Assembly (NCBI GenBank): GCA_964479665.1
Contig: CAYZNN010000031.1
Coordinates: 1-41,017, forward strand
Source of the DNA: UBA2287 sp964479665
GTDB taxonomy: Bacteria > Bacteroidota > Bacteroidia > Bacteroidales > Tenuifilaceae
Direction: 5' to 3'
Length of the DNA: 41,017 bases
The first letter of the stretch is position 1. Each line of letters begins with the position of its first letter. Shown in pieces: positions 33,090 through 41,017 of the stretch. The notes under the pieces are model-generated. The model was not told the origin of the DNA. It ran no database searches and saw nothing but the letters and a program-made list of their open reading frames with translations. The position numbers were made by a program, and so were the translations under genes.

Positions 33090-33548
33090 ATGAAAAAAGC
33101 CGAAATCTTCACCCCGAAGGGTGTTATGAAAATTGAATTTTTCGAAACCGATGCTCCAAAAACGGTCGATAATTTTGTTAAACTAGCCCAAAGTGGTTTT
33201 TACAATGGCTTAGCCTTTCATCGGGTTATACCCGATTTTGTTATTCAGGGAGGCTGCCCATTCTCAAAGGACATGAGCGATCGCAGAGTAGGTACCGGTG
33301 GCCCTGGGTATAAAATCGATTGCGAATTAACTGGTGATAACCAGTACCACGACCGTGGAGTTCTATCAATGGCTCATGCAGGAAGAGACACGGGTGGTTC
33401 GCAATTCTTCATTTGCCATAGTCGCCGAAACACTAGCCACCTCGACCGTAACCATACATGCTTTGGAAAAGTATATGAGGGCCTCGATGTTATTGACACC
33501 ATAAGGCAGGGCGATACAATTGAAAAAATTATAATTACTGAGGAATAA
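33090..33548 (+). CDS. cyclophilin-type peptidyl-prolyl cis-trans isomerase
   Basis: A 152-aa cytoplasmic cyclophilin (no signal peptide). Landmarks are 'APKTVDNFVKLA' (about 23-34), the catalytic-site 'FHRVIPDFVIQGGCP' (about 43-57, with the active Arg in 'HRV'), 'GVLSMAHAGRDTGGSQFFI' (about 90-108) and 'HTCFGKVYEGLDVID'. It speeds prolyl isomerisation in folding. The usual loop Trp (for cyclosporin) is replaced, as in many bacterial forms ('TSHLDRNHTCFG'). A terminator follows. Confidence 0.94.
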   Translation: MKKAEIFTPKGVMKIEFFETDAPKTVDNFVKLAQSGFYNGLAFHRVIPDFVIQGGCPFSKDMSDRRVGTGGPGYKIDCELTGDNQYHDRGVLSMAHAGRDTGGSQFFICHSRRNTSHLDRNHTCFGKVYEGLDVIDTIRQGDTIEKIIITEE

Positions 33549-33567
33549 GTTGTAGAACAGAGACCCT

Positions 33568-33602
33568 AAGCCGTTCCGCAACTATAATGGAACGGCTTTT
33601 TT
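33568..33602 (+). terminator. terminator of the cyclophilin gene
   Basis: AAGCCGTTCC (33568-33577) / GGAACGGCTT (33589-33598), an 11-base loop and six T's. Confidence 0.8.
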
Positions 33603-33721
33603 ATGAAACCAAACAGAAATAGCTGCGCCAATTTTTATTATGAAATGGCATAAGTTAATTCGATGTTTTTTATTAAACTTGCAATATAGTACAGTATAAA
33701 TAAGGTTTAAACTCATGCGTT

Positions 33722-35290
33722 ATGAAAAAAAGTATGATTTTATGTATACTAATAACTCTAACCTTAAGCAATTTTGCTCAATGGGCTAATGTTCTTAACC
33801 CATATGGTTCAAGTGCTTATGCAGCCTCAGTTGCAGTAGACCAGCAGGGATATATTTATTCAGCTGGGTATGCTTTTAAAAATAGCACAGAAAAGGATAA
33901 CTACTTTTTAATAAAATACACATCGTCAGGAGATACTCTGTGGACTAGAAAATACAACCGAAGCAATCAGTTGGACCAAATTGTAAAGATCATTATTGAT
34001 GCTGATAACAATGTTTTGGTTACAGGCACATCGAATAGTTCAACAAATGGCGACGACATTGTGACTTTAAAATATAATTCCGATGGCGAGGTATTAAATA
34101 CCTACATTTTCGATGGAACCAATCATTTAGCCGACAAGGCATTGGATATTACAGCCGACTCCGATGGCAACTACTATATTGCTGGAACCACCAGATTAAC
34201 GTCGCAAAATGGCTATGCTCTAATAAAGACAAATTCGTCCCTGCAACGAAAATGGGCAAAAACATTCACAGCTCACTATGGAGCTGTGCCAAGAAATTTG
34301 GACTACAATTCCACCGATCAGAAAATTGTACTTACAGGAAATTTAACCGATTGGGAAAATCGATACCTCATAGGTACCATTGTTTACGATTCGGCAGGAA
34401 CAAAACTATGGGATCATTACTACCGAAAAATCGACAATCGTTCAGCGGTTGGTTTCGACGTTGCTTTTGGTAGCGAACAATCAGTTTACGTGTGTGGATA
34501 CGAAGCAAATGCCGTTTCGAACAAGTGGGACGCAATTCTAATAAAATACAGTAATAATGGGGATACCCTTTGGACTCGAAAAGTTTTTGCAAACGATAGA
34601 ATGCTTGCAGTATTTAAATCAATTATTGTTGATCAGAGCGGCAATGTTTTTGCCACAGGGATGTGGGAAAATACAGTAATAACGGCCAAATACAACTCCA
34701 ATGGTGAACAACTTTGGTTAAGAGAGCATGCTGGGAAGGAGAGTTTTTCTACTGCCGACACGCGCGAAAGCATTAAAATTGACAATGGTGGCAATTTACT
34801 AGTAATAGCACGAAATTTTCATGCAGCTGGAGGAGGTGCTATGCTAATTAAATATAGTTCGGCGGGAAACCATTTATGGACTAAGTACTACAATGGCTCC
34901 GCTTCACAAATGGACGAACCCATTGCATTCGACATTGATGATTCAAACAATATATACATTGCAGCCAACTCAAGAAATAGTAATTTTTATATGGAATTGG
35001 CAACTATTAAGTTTACACCAAACACCCCATCAAGCATTAACTCAAACGAATTTTCAGATTATTTGCTGGTTTACCCCAACCCTTCATCTGGCAGTATAAA
35101 CTTTTCGCCATTTAATAGTAAAAACTTGACGCTAAGAGTTTTTAGCAATATAGGGCAACTTGTTCACAGCGAAATTGTTGTGGGAGGCCAAGGGAATATT
35201 AACCTTAATCACTTACCTAACGGTATCTATTTAATGGTCTTTTCAAATTCACACCAAAGTTTCTATTCGAAAATTATTATACAGCAGTAA
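33722..35290 (+). CDS. secreted beta-propeller-like repeat protein with T9SS type A domain
   Basis: A 522-aa exported protein. Residues 1-19 form the signal peptide ('ILCILITLTLSNFAQ'). The body holds six or more repeats of about 55-60 residues, each ending in a motif like 'IKYTSSGDTLWTRKYN', 'IKYSNNGDTLWTRKVF', 'AKYNSNGEQLWLREH' and 'IKYSSAGNHLWTKYYN'. These are SBBP-type (beta-propeller) repeats. The last 75 residues are a T9SS type A signal ('LVYPNPSSGSINF' to 'YSKIIIQQ'), so it should be surface-exposed. Function unknown. No hairpin separates it from the convergent PurF-type gene, whose stop is 15 bases away. Confidence 0.88.
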   Translation: MKKSMILCILITLTLSNFAQWANVLNPYGSSAYAASVAVDQQGYIYSAGYAFKNSTEKDNYFLIKYTSSGDTLWTRKYNRSNQLDQIVKIIIDADNNVLVTGTSNSSTNGDDIVTLKYNSDGEVLNTYIFDGTNHLADKALDITADSDGNYYIAGTTRLTSQNGYALIKTNSSLQRKWAKTFTAHYGAVPRNLDYNSTDQKIVLTGNLTDWENRYLIGTIVYDSAGTKLWDHYYRKIDNRSAVGFDVAFGSEQSVYVCGYEANAVSNKWDAILIKYSNNGDTLWTRKVFANDRMLAVFKSIIVDQSGNVFATGMWENTVITAKYNSNGEQLWLREHAGKESFSTADTRESIKIDNGGNLLVIARNFHAAGGGAMLIKYSSAGNHLWTKYYNGSASQMDEPIAFDIDDSNNIYIAANSRNSNFYMELATIKFTPNTPSSINSNEFSDYLLVYPNPSSGSINFSPFNSKNLTLRVFSNIGQLVHSEIVVGGQGNINLNHLPNGIYLMVFSNSHQSFYSKIIIQQ

Positions 35291-35305
35291 TTGGGTGAGG
35301 GATAT

Positions 35306-37204
35306 TTAGTAGGCCCTTTGGTTTCTACCCTCAATAAAATTGATAAATGAGGTGTTAACCACTTTGTTTCCTCCGGGTGTAGGATACTTGCCTGTAAAGT
35401 ACCAATCGCCCCTATCGTTAGGGCAGGCAGCATGTAGGTTCTCAATGGTTTGGAAAACAATCTTCACCTCTACCTTCATATCTTTTGGAGTAAGCAAATT
35501 GGCAATTTTATCGGAAAGTTGCTCTGGAGTAAAAGGTTTGTAAATTTCCTTTACATAGTTCACCATCTCTTCCTTCGGAAGATTCTGTTGTGCCTTACAA
35601 TTTTTATACACTGAATTAATTACCGCTTCCTGTCCCGTCTCCTTAAGCAAGTCGATGGCTGCTCGAAACGCAATGAAGTCGCCCAGTTTGGCCATGTCAA
35701 TGCCGTAACAATCGGGGTATCGAATTTGTGGCGACGACGAAACAATTACAATGCTTTTGGGCTTTAACCTGCCCAGTATTCGCAGAATGCTTTCCCTGAG
35801 TGTAGTGCCCCGAACAATTGAGTCATCGATAACAACCAAATTATCTATTTCAGGACGAACGGTGCCATACGTAATATCGTAAACGTGCCCAACCAAATCG
35901 TTCCTTCCTTTGTCTTGTGTAATAAAAGTGCGTAGTTTAGCATCTTTCACTGCAATTTTTTCAACTCTTGGCCTAGCAGAAATAATTGTCTCAATATCGG
36001 TTTCGGTTAACGACCCGTTTCTTTCTTTAATAATCCTCGATTTTTCTTTTAGTATAAAATCCTCAATCCCTTTAATCATCCCATAAAAGGCTACCTCGGC
36101 TGTATTGGGAATAAAAGAGAACACTGTGTTCTCTAAATCATGGCCAATGGAATCTAAAATTTGAGGTGTAAGTAGTTCGCCCAATTTTATACGTTCTCGG
36201 TAAATATCCCTGTCGGTACCGCGCGAAAAGTAAATACGCTCGAACGAGCAGGAAGTTCGTTGCTGGGGAATGCGAATTTCATCCATGCTAACCTGTCCGT
36301 TATGCTTAACAATGAGCGCATAACCGGGTTTTACTTCCTGAACCTCGTCGGTTGAAACATTCATTACCGTTTGAATGACTGGCCGTTCCGATGCTACTAC
36401 TACAATTTCATCGTTTGCATAGTAAAAAGCAGGCCTTATGCCCCATGGGTCGCGGCAAACAAATGCATCGCCATGTCCAACTATTCCGGCAAGGGCGTAG
36501 CCTCCGTCAAAATCCTTCGTTGCTTCCAGAAGAACTTTTCTAACATTAAGGTTTTCGGCTATTAGTGAGCTGATTTCCTTATTAGTAAACCCCTCGTTCT
36601 TATACTGCCTGAAAATGAGCTGGTTTTCTTCGTCGAGAAAATGGCCAACCTTTTCGAGAACGGTAACAGTGTCGGAATAGTCCTTGGGATGCTGACCCAG
36701 ATCAACCAGTTTCTGGAAAAGTTCATCGACATTGGTCATATTAAAGTTACCTGCAAGTACAAGGGTTCTGGACTTCCAGTTATTCTCTCTCAATACGGGG
36801 TGAACAAAATCGATGGAATTATTTCCAAAGGTACCATAGCGAAGATGGCCTAAGTAAAGTTCAGCGGCAAAGGGCAAGTTTTGCTTGGCCCACAAAGGGT
36901 CATCGACTAGCCTTTGGCGCTTCTCGTCGCCCCCAAGACCCGACTCAATGGTATCGAAAACTTCGCGAATAGATGAGGAAGAGCAGCTTCTAGCCCTATC
37001 GATATAGCGGAGTCCTGGCTGTAAGTCGAATTTAATGCTTGCTACGCCTGCACCATCCTGCCCTCTGTTGTGCTGTTTTTCCATGAGAAGATATAGCTTT
37101 TGCAGGCCATAGGTCCAAGTACCATACTTCAACTGATAGTATTCCAACGGCTTCAGTAATCGGATAAGGGCAATACCGCATTCGTGCTGCAACTGGTCGC
37201 TCAT
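35306..37204 (-). CDS. amidophosphoribosyltransferase-type protein (long PurF)
   Basis: A 632-aa member of the glutamine PRPP amidotransferase family, which makes phosphoribosylamine, the first step of purine synthesis. The Ntn nucleophile would be C9 after an 8-residue propeptide ('MSDQLQHECGI'). 'QHNRGQDGAGV' (44-54), 'LGHLRYGT' (118-125) and 'DPWGIRPAF' (252-260) belong to the glutaminase domain. The PRPP loop is 'VIDDSIVRGTT' (458-468). It is about 125 residues longer than E. coli PurF, with extra sequence between the two domains (about 375-430) and at the C-terminus. The same long form occurs in Bacteroides; whether it is the main PurF or a paralog is not visible here. Confidence 0.85.
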   Translation of the reverse strand: MSDQLQHECGIALIRLLKPLEYYQLKYGTWTYGLQKLYLLMEKQHNRGQDGAGVASIKFDLQPGLRYIDRARSCSSSSIREVFDTIESGLGGDEKRQRLVDDPLWAKQNLPFAAELYLGHLRYGTFGNNSIDFVHPVLRENNWKSRTLVLAGNFNMTNVDELFQKLVDLGQHPKDYSDTVTVLEKVGHFLDEENQLIFRQYKNEGFTNKEISSLIAENLNVRKVLLEATKDFDGGYALAGIVGHGDAFVCRDPWGIRPAFYYANDEIVVVASERPVIQTVMNVSTDEVQEVKPGYALIVKHNGQVSMDEIRIPQQRTSCSFERIYFSRGTDRDIYRERIKLGELLTPQILDSIGHDLENTVFSFIPNTAEVAFYGMIKGIEDFILKEKSRIIKERNGSLTETDIETIISARPRVEKIAVKDAKLRTFITQDKGRNDLVGHVYDITYGTVRPEIDNLVVIDDSIVRGTTLRESILRILGRLKPKSIVIVSSSPQIRYPDCYGIDMAKLGDFIAFRAAIDLLKETGQEAVINSVYKNCKAQQNLPKEEMVNYVKEIYKPFTPEQLSDKIANLLTPKDMKVEVKIVFQTIENLHAACPNDRGDWYFTGKYPTPGGNKVVNTSFINFIEGRNQRAY

Positions 37205-37328
37205 TTCTTATGTATTGTTTGGTTATGGTAAATACTAAAAAAAACAAAAGGCTTTGTATGCGGCCTCCCCTTTCGTTTGTAATGGGTTAACCTCACTTTC
37301 AAAGCCGTAAGTAACATATGTAGGTTTT

Positions 37329-37793
37329 TTAGTTGAGCTGCGGGAAGTTAATCCATTCGCTCACAACGAATGCCTTAGGGTATTGTTTCTCAATAACTTT
37401 CAAAAATCTAAGGGCTTCGTCGCGGGTACGAAAATCGCCAACGGATACTTTATAGTAGGGACTATCGAAGGTGCGGTAAGCAGGAACTCCCGGAAAGGTT
37501 TCCATGAATTTAAATTGCAAATCTTCTGAATTATTCCTCGACTGCTGCCCCAGGTCGAAAAAAATGCGCACCCTGAAACCCTGCATACCAGGACGAGAGG
37601 CATTGCTAATCAGATAGGTGTCGAGCATGCGAGTTATTGATTCGGACTGAAAAACCCTTACCTCACCTAATTTTAGGTTATTACTACTCTCTTGCGCGGC
37701 AATATTGCTAAAAGCAAATCCAAACAGCACGCCTAATATTGCTATTTTAAGGGCTAAACTTGAGCAATTGAATATATTTAAACTTGGTTTCAT
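37329..37793 (-). CDS. exported SPOR-domain protein
   Basis: A 154-aa protein with a signal peptide or anchor at residues about 12-34 ('IAILGVLFGFAFSNIAAQ') and a SPOR-type domain over about 75-145 ('GFRVRIFFDLGQQSRNN', 'YYKVSVGDFRTRDEALRFL'). SPOR domains bind denuded peptidoglycan glycan strands, often at division sites. A longer frame reaches 37901 but starts with TTG, overlaps the neighbouring lipoprotein gene and contains a -7 box, so I use ATG 37793. It is 64 bases after the LEA-like lipoprotein gene. Confidence 0.82.
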   Translation of the reverse strand: MKPSLNIFNCSSLALKIAILGVLFGFAFSNIAAQESSNNLKLGEVRVFQSESITRMLDTYLISNASRPGMQGFRVRIFFDLGQQSRNNSEDLQFKFMETFPGVPAYRTFDSPYYKVSVGDFRTRDEALRFLKVIEKQYPKAFVVSEWINFPQLN

Positions 37794-37811
37794 TGATAGG
37801 GATTTGCTGTG

Positions 37812-37819
37812 CAAATGTA
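37812..37819 (-). promoter_or_regulatory. candidate -7 box for the SPOR gene
   Basis: Minus strand TACATTTG, a full TAnnTTTG match. Transcription would start about 12 bases before ATG 37793, supporting the shorter start. Confidence 0.4.
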
Positions 37820-37857
37820 CAACTTTGGTTCCAAAAATTAAGGGCCTTTTTGCAACT

Positions 37858-38325
37858 CTAGAGCGATTTTGCCAATTCGCTAAAAGGCTGTCGCTTAACA
37901 ACTACCTTTTTTCGAACGGGGAACAACTTACCTTTAATATATCCCTCAACCTCTACCCCTTTTAGTATCTCCTCAAAGTTCCCCCCCATCAACTTGAATG
38001 CATCGGCAACCGTTCGCAGTTTAATTTCCACATCAACAGGGTACTTACTTCGTGAGCAGGGCTTTAATGCTATGATACCGGAGGTACTTAACGTACCAAA
38101 ATCTCGTTCGTTAAGCCAAGCCTTAAAGTACACTTCCGTTATTGATATTTTTCGGGTATTGGGATTGTCAATTTCAATATTGAGCGTAAGTAGCACCACA
38201 TTCTGCTTTAGCCCTCTAAATGCAACATCGCTAACTCCGGTAATTTTAATGTCGTTAACCTTACCGCATCCTGACAGAATAACAAGTAGGAGAAATCCGA
38301 ATATTGTGTTGCGCATTATATACAT
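37858..38325 (-). CDS. LEA type 2-like lipoprotein
   Basis: A 155-aa lipoprotein. The signal peptide ends in the lipobox 'LSGC' (C20 counting from the first ATG). The remaining 130 residues resemble the LEA14/WHy beta-sandwich: 'LKQNVVLLTLNIEIDNPNTRKISITEVYFKAWLN' (in two parts, about 40-73) holds the typical 'xNPN' turn. Such domains are known in stress-linked plant and bacterial proteins, role uncertain. An in-frame ATG at 38316 gives 'MRNTIFGF' and is an equally good start. Confidence 0.78.
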   Translation of the reverse strand: MYIMRNTIFGFLLLVILSGCGKVNDIKITGVSDVAFRGLKQNVVLLTLNIEIDNPNTRKISITEVYFKAWLNERDFGTLSTSGIIALKPCSRSKYPVDVEIKLRTVADAFKLMGGNFEEILKGVEVEGYIKGKLFPVRKKVVVKRQPFSELAKSL

Positions 38326-38416
38326 TTTTTAATCCTCAGGGGCCAAAATTACCTAATTTATTTGCTAATCTATCTTTAGCATGCAAAAAATCATTCCAAC
38401 ATCTTCGAAAGAATAT

Positions 38417-38451
38417 CTTGTAAAATGAAGAAAAGAAAACAACTATCTTTG
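38417..38451 (+). promoter_or_regulatory. candidate promoter of miaB
   Basis: CTTG (38417-38420), 23 bases, TATCTTTG (38444-38451). The -7 box is a full match; the spacing is a little long. Leader about 16 bases. Confidence 0.4.
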
Positions 38452-38473
38452 CAGCGATTACAAAATATATGCA

Positions 38474-39826
38474 ATGACAGCTACAAACCCGAATTTGCAC
38501 AACAAGGTATTTATTGAGACCTATGGTTGCCAAATGAATATTAACGATAGCGAGGTGGTTGCCTCAATTCTTAAAAGCAACGGTTACGAAATAACCGATA
38601 ATATTGAGGACGCTACGATCATTTTTGCCAATACCTGCTCCATTCGCGAAAACGCCGAAACCCGTGTTTGGGGTCGTATTGACATTTTCCGGCAAATTAA
38701 AAAGCAGAAACCGTGGGTTATTGTTGGCATTTTAGGTTGCATGGCAGAAAGGCTTAAAGATAATTTGCTCAATAATGAAAAACTGGTCGATTTGGTTGTT
38801 GGGCCCGATGCATACAGAGAGTTACCCATTCTCATTCGTGCTGCCGAAGGTGGCCAGAAAGGAATTAACGTACTACTACAGCGTGAAGAAACCTATGCCG
38901 ATATTAGCCCTGTAAGGCTCGATAAGAATGGTGTTTCGGCTTTTGTTTCCATAACCCGTGGATGTAACAATATGTGTTCGTACTGTGTAGTTCCTTACGT
39001 TCGAGGTGGGGAACGTAGCCGAAATCCGGAAACCATTATTCGCGAAGTGCAGGAACTTATTGATGATGATTACAAAGAGGTAACCCTTTTGGGCCAAAAT
39101 GTTAATAGCTACAAATGGAAAACCGATAAAGGACAGGACATTAATTTCTCTTCACTTTTAGAAATGGTTGCAAAACTTAACCCAAAAATGAGGGTTCGTT
39201 TCTCTACATCCCATCCTAAGGATCTGAGCAACGAGGTGCTTTACACAATGGCCATGTACGAGAACATTTGCAACCATATCCACCTGCCCGTTCAATCCGG
39301 ATCGACCCACATGCTCAAACTAATGAACAGAGGCTATACCCGCGAATACTACCTAAGCAGGGTTGAGGCCATTCGTAGCATCCTTCCCGACTGTTCCATT
39401 TCTACCGATTTAATTGCTGGTTTCTGTTCCGAAACAGAAATTGATCACGACCTTACGCTCTCTCTTATGCGCAAGGTGGAATTTGACTTTGCCTTCATGT
39501 TCAAGTACTCTGAGCGTCCCGATACCACTGCTGCTCGCAAGTATTCCGACGACGTTCCTGAAGAGGTAAAGTCGCGTAGGCTTACCGAAATTATTGAGCT
39601 GCAAGGCAAACTATCCGAAGAGAGCAAAAAACGCGATTTAGGAAAAGAGTTCGAAGTGCTAATTGAAGGGGAGTCAAAAAAATCGGGTGATGAATTCTTT
39701 GGCAGAACTTCACAGAATAAGGTAGTCGTTTTCCCCCGCGAAAATTATAAAATTGGCGACTACGTATCAGTATTAATAACCGATTGTACGCCGGCAACCC
39801 TTTTAGGTAAAATAATTAACGAATAA
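38474..39826 (+). CDS. miaB: tRNA-2-methylthio-N6-dimethylallyladenosine synthase
   Basis: A 450-aa radical-SAM methylthiotransferase that adds the ms2 group to i6A37 in tRNAs reading UNN codons. The N-terminal UPF0004 domain holds the auxiliary cluster cysteines C19 ('TYGCQMN'), C55 ('NTCSIREN') and C89 ('ILGCMAER'). The radical-SAM cluster is 'RGCNNMCSYC' (C164, C168, C171). A TRAM domain lies at about 385-450. 'SIRENAE' and 'YCVVPYVRGGERSR' are characteristic of MiaB rather than RimO or MtaB. Length is normal. A terminator follows at once. Confidence 0.95.
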   Translation: MTATNPNLHNKVFIETYGCQMNINDSEVVASILKSNGYEITDNIEDATIIFANTCSIRENAETRVWGRIDIFRQIKKQKPWVIVGILGCMAERLKDNLLNNEKLVDLVVGPDAYRELPILIRAAEGGQKGINVLLQREETYADISPVRLDKNGVSAFVSITRGCNNMCSYCVVPYVRGGERSRNPETIIREVQELIDDDYKEVTLLGQNVNSYKWKTDKGQDINFSSLLEMVAKLNPKMRVRFSTSHPKDLSNEVLYTMAMYENICNHIHLPVQSGSTHMLKLMNRGYTREYYLSRVEAIRSILPDCSISTDLIAGFCSETEIDHDLTLSLMRKVEFDFAFMFKYSERPDTTAARKYSDDVPEEVKSRRLTEIIELQGKLSEESKKRDLGKEFEVLIEGESKKSGDEFFGRTSQNKVVVFPRENYKIGDYVSVLITDCTPATLLGKIINE

Positions 39827-39828
39827 AA

Positions 39829-39848
39829 AAGGGGGCAAGTGCCCCCTT
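39829..39848. terminator. bidirectional terminator between miaB and the AT-hook gene
   Basis: AAGGGGGC (39829-39836) / GCCCCCTT (39841-39848), loop AAGT. Preceded by an A run, so it also gives a U tail for the minus-strand gene ending at 39870. Confidence 0.75.
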
Positions 39849-39869
39849 AAATATTATTGAAAGAATAAT

Positions 39870-40658
39870 TTATACTGCAAATTCAGGTTTTAACGCACCG
39901 TCTTTTAACCAATCTTTTAAAACATAAAATTTAGCTTTTTGCCCTGCCTTTTTCACGGTTGAGATTTGTTTTGCCTCTTTTACCATGCGGGTAAGTGTAC
40001 CTGCTATGGCCATCTTAGCTCTTTCGGCATCGGCTTCTGAAATATCTAAAGCTTTTATTGCCTTACTGGTGAAATCAGCTAAAACGTAGGGTTTTTTGTC
40101 GGTTGAAAGTGCGTTTGCAATGAAGTCGGTCCATTTAACTTTTTGCCCTCCAACATTAACTTTAATGGGTTTTTTGGGCGTTTTTTTACCTTTAACTACC
40201 TTGGCCTTTGGTTTTGCAACTACTTTTGCTTTTTTGGTTTTAACGTTGGATACTTTTTCTTTTTTAACATTTGGTTTAGCAACTGTTTTTTTAGGAGCAA
40301 CTTTAATTGCTGGCTTGGCTGTAACCTTAGCAACGGCTTTGGCGGGTCTACCTCTTTTACCTCTTGTAGCGCTAACCTTCTTTTCTGCCACAATTTCGGA
40401 GCCTGCAACAACAATCTTTTGGGGTCTTCCGCGACGCTTGGAAGGAGCATTTTGAATTGCTGCTTTTTTTGTAACTACTTCTTTCTTAACGCTCTTTTTC
40501 TTTACCTCAAGCAACGAACTGTCTACTGCTGTTTGCTTATCGAGTTTATTTAATACATCAATAATATGCCGAAGTTTTGATTGAGTTTGCTCCAGTTCGT
40601 TTTGATAAAAACTCTTCATTTGAGCAAGTTGGGAAGGAGTAAAGGGATTGTTTTTCAT
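39870..40658 (-). CDS. lysine-rich histone H1-like protein with two AT-hooks
   Basis: A 262-aa basic protein. Residues 5-45 form a predicted coiled coil ('MKSFYQNELEQTQSKLRHII'). Residues about 50-165 are a Lys/Ala/Pro/Val-rich tail like eukaryotic H1, with two AT-hook cores, 'RRGRPQK' (75-81) and 'KRGRPAK' (101-107), that would bind the minor groove of AT-rich DNA. The C-terminal 90 residues ('VKWTDFIANALSTDKKPYVLADF' in two halves, to 'FYVLKDWLKDG') form a compact alpha-helical, winged-helix-like domain. It is probably a nucleoid-associated protein. It lies on minus strand beside a very AT-rich upstream region with a near-perfect promoter. Confidence 0.85.
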   Translation of the reverse strand: MKNNPFTPSQLAQMKSFYQNELEQTQSKLRHIIDVLNKLDKQTAVDSSLLEVKKKSVKKEVVTKKAAIQNAPSKRRGRPQKIVVAGSEIVAEKKVSATRGKRGRPAKAVAKVTAKPAIKVAPKKTVAKPNVKKEKVSNVKTKKAKVVAKPKAKVVKGKKTPKKPIKVNVGGQKVKWTDFIANALSTDKKPYVLADFTSKAIKALDISEADAERAKMAIAGTLTRMVKEAKQISTVKKAGQKAKFYVLKDWLKDGALKPEFAV

Positions 40659-41017
40659 TTATTTTAACTTTTAGGATTATTTACTAATGTAAATTAACTG
40701 ATAATTAATGGTTTCAAATTTAAATTAACCTTTTAATAATTCAAAATAATATTTTAAATAATATTATAATATCTCGAATGTGCCATTATAATTGAGATTC
40801 AGCGGTTTTTTTAATTAAATATTTTATAAATATATTCAATTTTCTATCCTTAAGAATTGATAAAACCGTCATTTTTTTGTCGAAGCAACCTTTAACAAAC
40901 TACTCTCCAGAACTTTTACAAACTAAAAAGAATTTAATTAATAAAAAAACTCCTTATAAAAAAATATGATTATCCGTAATTGTACCTATGTTTTCCATTC
41001 CAAGTCTTCAACCGCTG
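40659..41017. other. AT-rich terminal region without an assignable gene
   Basis: Very AT-rich, with many A and T runs. Apart from the promoter at 40715-40745 I see no gene I can defend. At the right edge, an ATG at 40966 opens a plus-strand frame ('MIIRNCTYVFHS...') to the window end. Two minus-strand frames also end here: '...AVEDLEWKT' with its stop at 40986-40988 and '...NGKHRYNYG' with its stop at 40970-40972. Any one could be the edge of a real gene; the window is too short to decide. Confidence 0.5.
40715..40745 (-). promoter_or_regulatory. promoter of the AT-hook protein gene
   Basis: Minus strand TTTG (40745-40742), exactly 19 bases, TAAATTTG (40722-40715): both boxes match the Bacteroidota consensus fully. 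Predicted leader about 50 bases. Confidence 0.6.

Noticed and set aside
40966..41017. Start of a plus-strand gene at the right edge
   Set aside because: Only 17 codons are visible, and two minus-strand frames in the same stretch look equally protein-like, so none is called.
1..41017. CRISPR arrays, tRNA/rRNA genes, insertion sequences, prophage or defence islands
   Set aside because: No regularly spaced direct repeats, cloverleaf-like genes, transposases, integrases or known defence proteins were seen while reading the window.

Overview
This window looks like a chromosomal segment of a Bacteroidota bacterium, most likely from the Bacteroidales/Marinilabiliales side of the phylum. The evidence is: three secreted proteins with type IX secretion (T9SS) C-terminal signals; many upstream regions with the phylum's TAnnTTTG -7 box and little Shine-Dalgarno; a GlsA/GlsB glycine-lipid acyltransferase pair; the Bacteroidota EF-G2-type paralog; a fused DAHP synthase/chorismate mutase; and a cytochrome bd operon preceded by remains of a DUF4492 gene. 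I see no tRNA, rRNA, CRISPR array, insertion sequence, phage or plasmid gene. Most of the window is ordinary core chromosome.

Layout. 1-712: the last codons of a probable histidine kinase, then a NarL/LuxR response regulator. 719-3110 (minus): rmuC and a family 2 glycosyltransferase. 3204-5001 (minus): glsA-glsB, lipoamino-acid synthesis. 5174-6130: lplA. 6252-10376: a three-gene run of an M14 carboxypeptidase, an unrecognised lipoprotein and an M6 metalloprotease exported by T9SS. 10423-15642 (minus): aroK, parC and parE. 15871-17466: secreted M28 peptidase. 17657-19372: grpE-dnaJ. 19503-21821: ABC-2 exporter. 22055-22309: purS, converging 3 bp apart on aroF/chorismate mutase (22313-23413, minus). 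23540-26613 (minus): the cytochrome bd operon, in order a broken DUF4492 gene, cydA, cydB and a previously unlisted 40-codon membrane peptide. 26628-27539 (minus): T9SS type B protein. 27584-28687 (minus): AI-2E/PerM family. 28903-29832: EamA transporter. 30017-32173: EF-G2. 32291-33548: cytidylate-kinase-like protein and cyclophilin. 33722-35290: T9SS beta-propeller-like protein. 35306-37204 (minus): long PurF-type protein. 37329-38325 (minus): LEA-like lipoprotein and SPOR protein. 38474-39826: miaB. 39870-40658 (minus): lysine-rich AT-hook protein. The last 359 bases are very AT-rich without a gene I can defend.

The most interesting points are at the bd oxidase. A DUF4492-like reading frame is kept over its full length, but one TAA replaces the expected Trp codon. 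Directly after cydB lies a single-pass 40-aa ORF with the size, place and topology of a CydX-type accessory subunit. Next come the EF-G paralog without the catalytic His and with an altered NKxD motif, and the glycine-lipid gene pair. I find no wholly new multi-gene defence or mobile system. Several long start choices (lplA, PerM, ABC permease, EF-G2, SPOR) were shortened because the longer form began at TTG or overlapped a promoter box.
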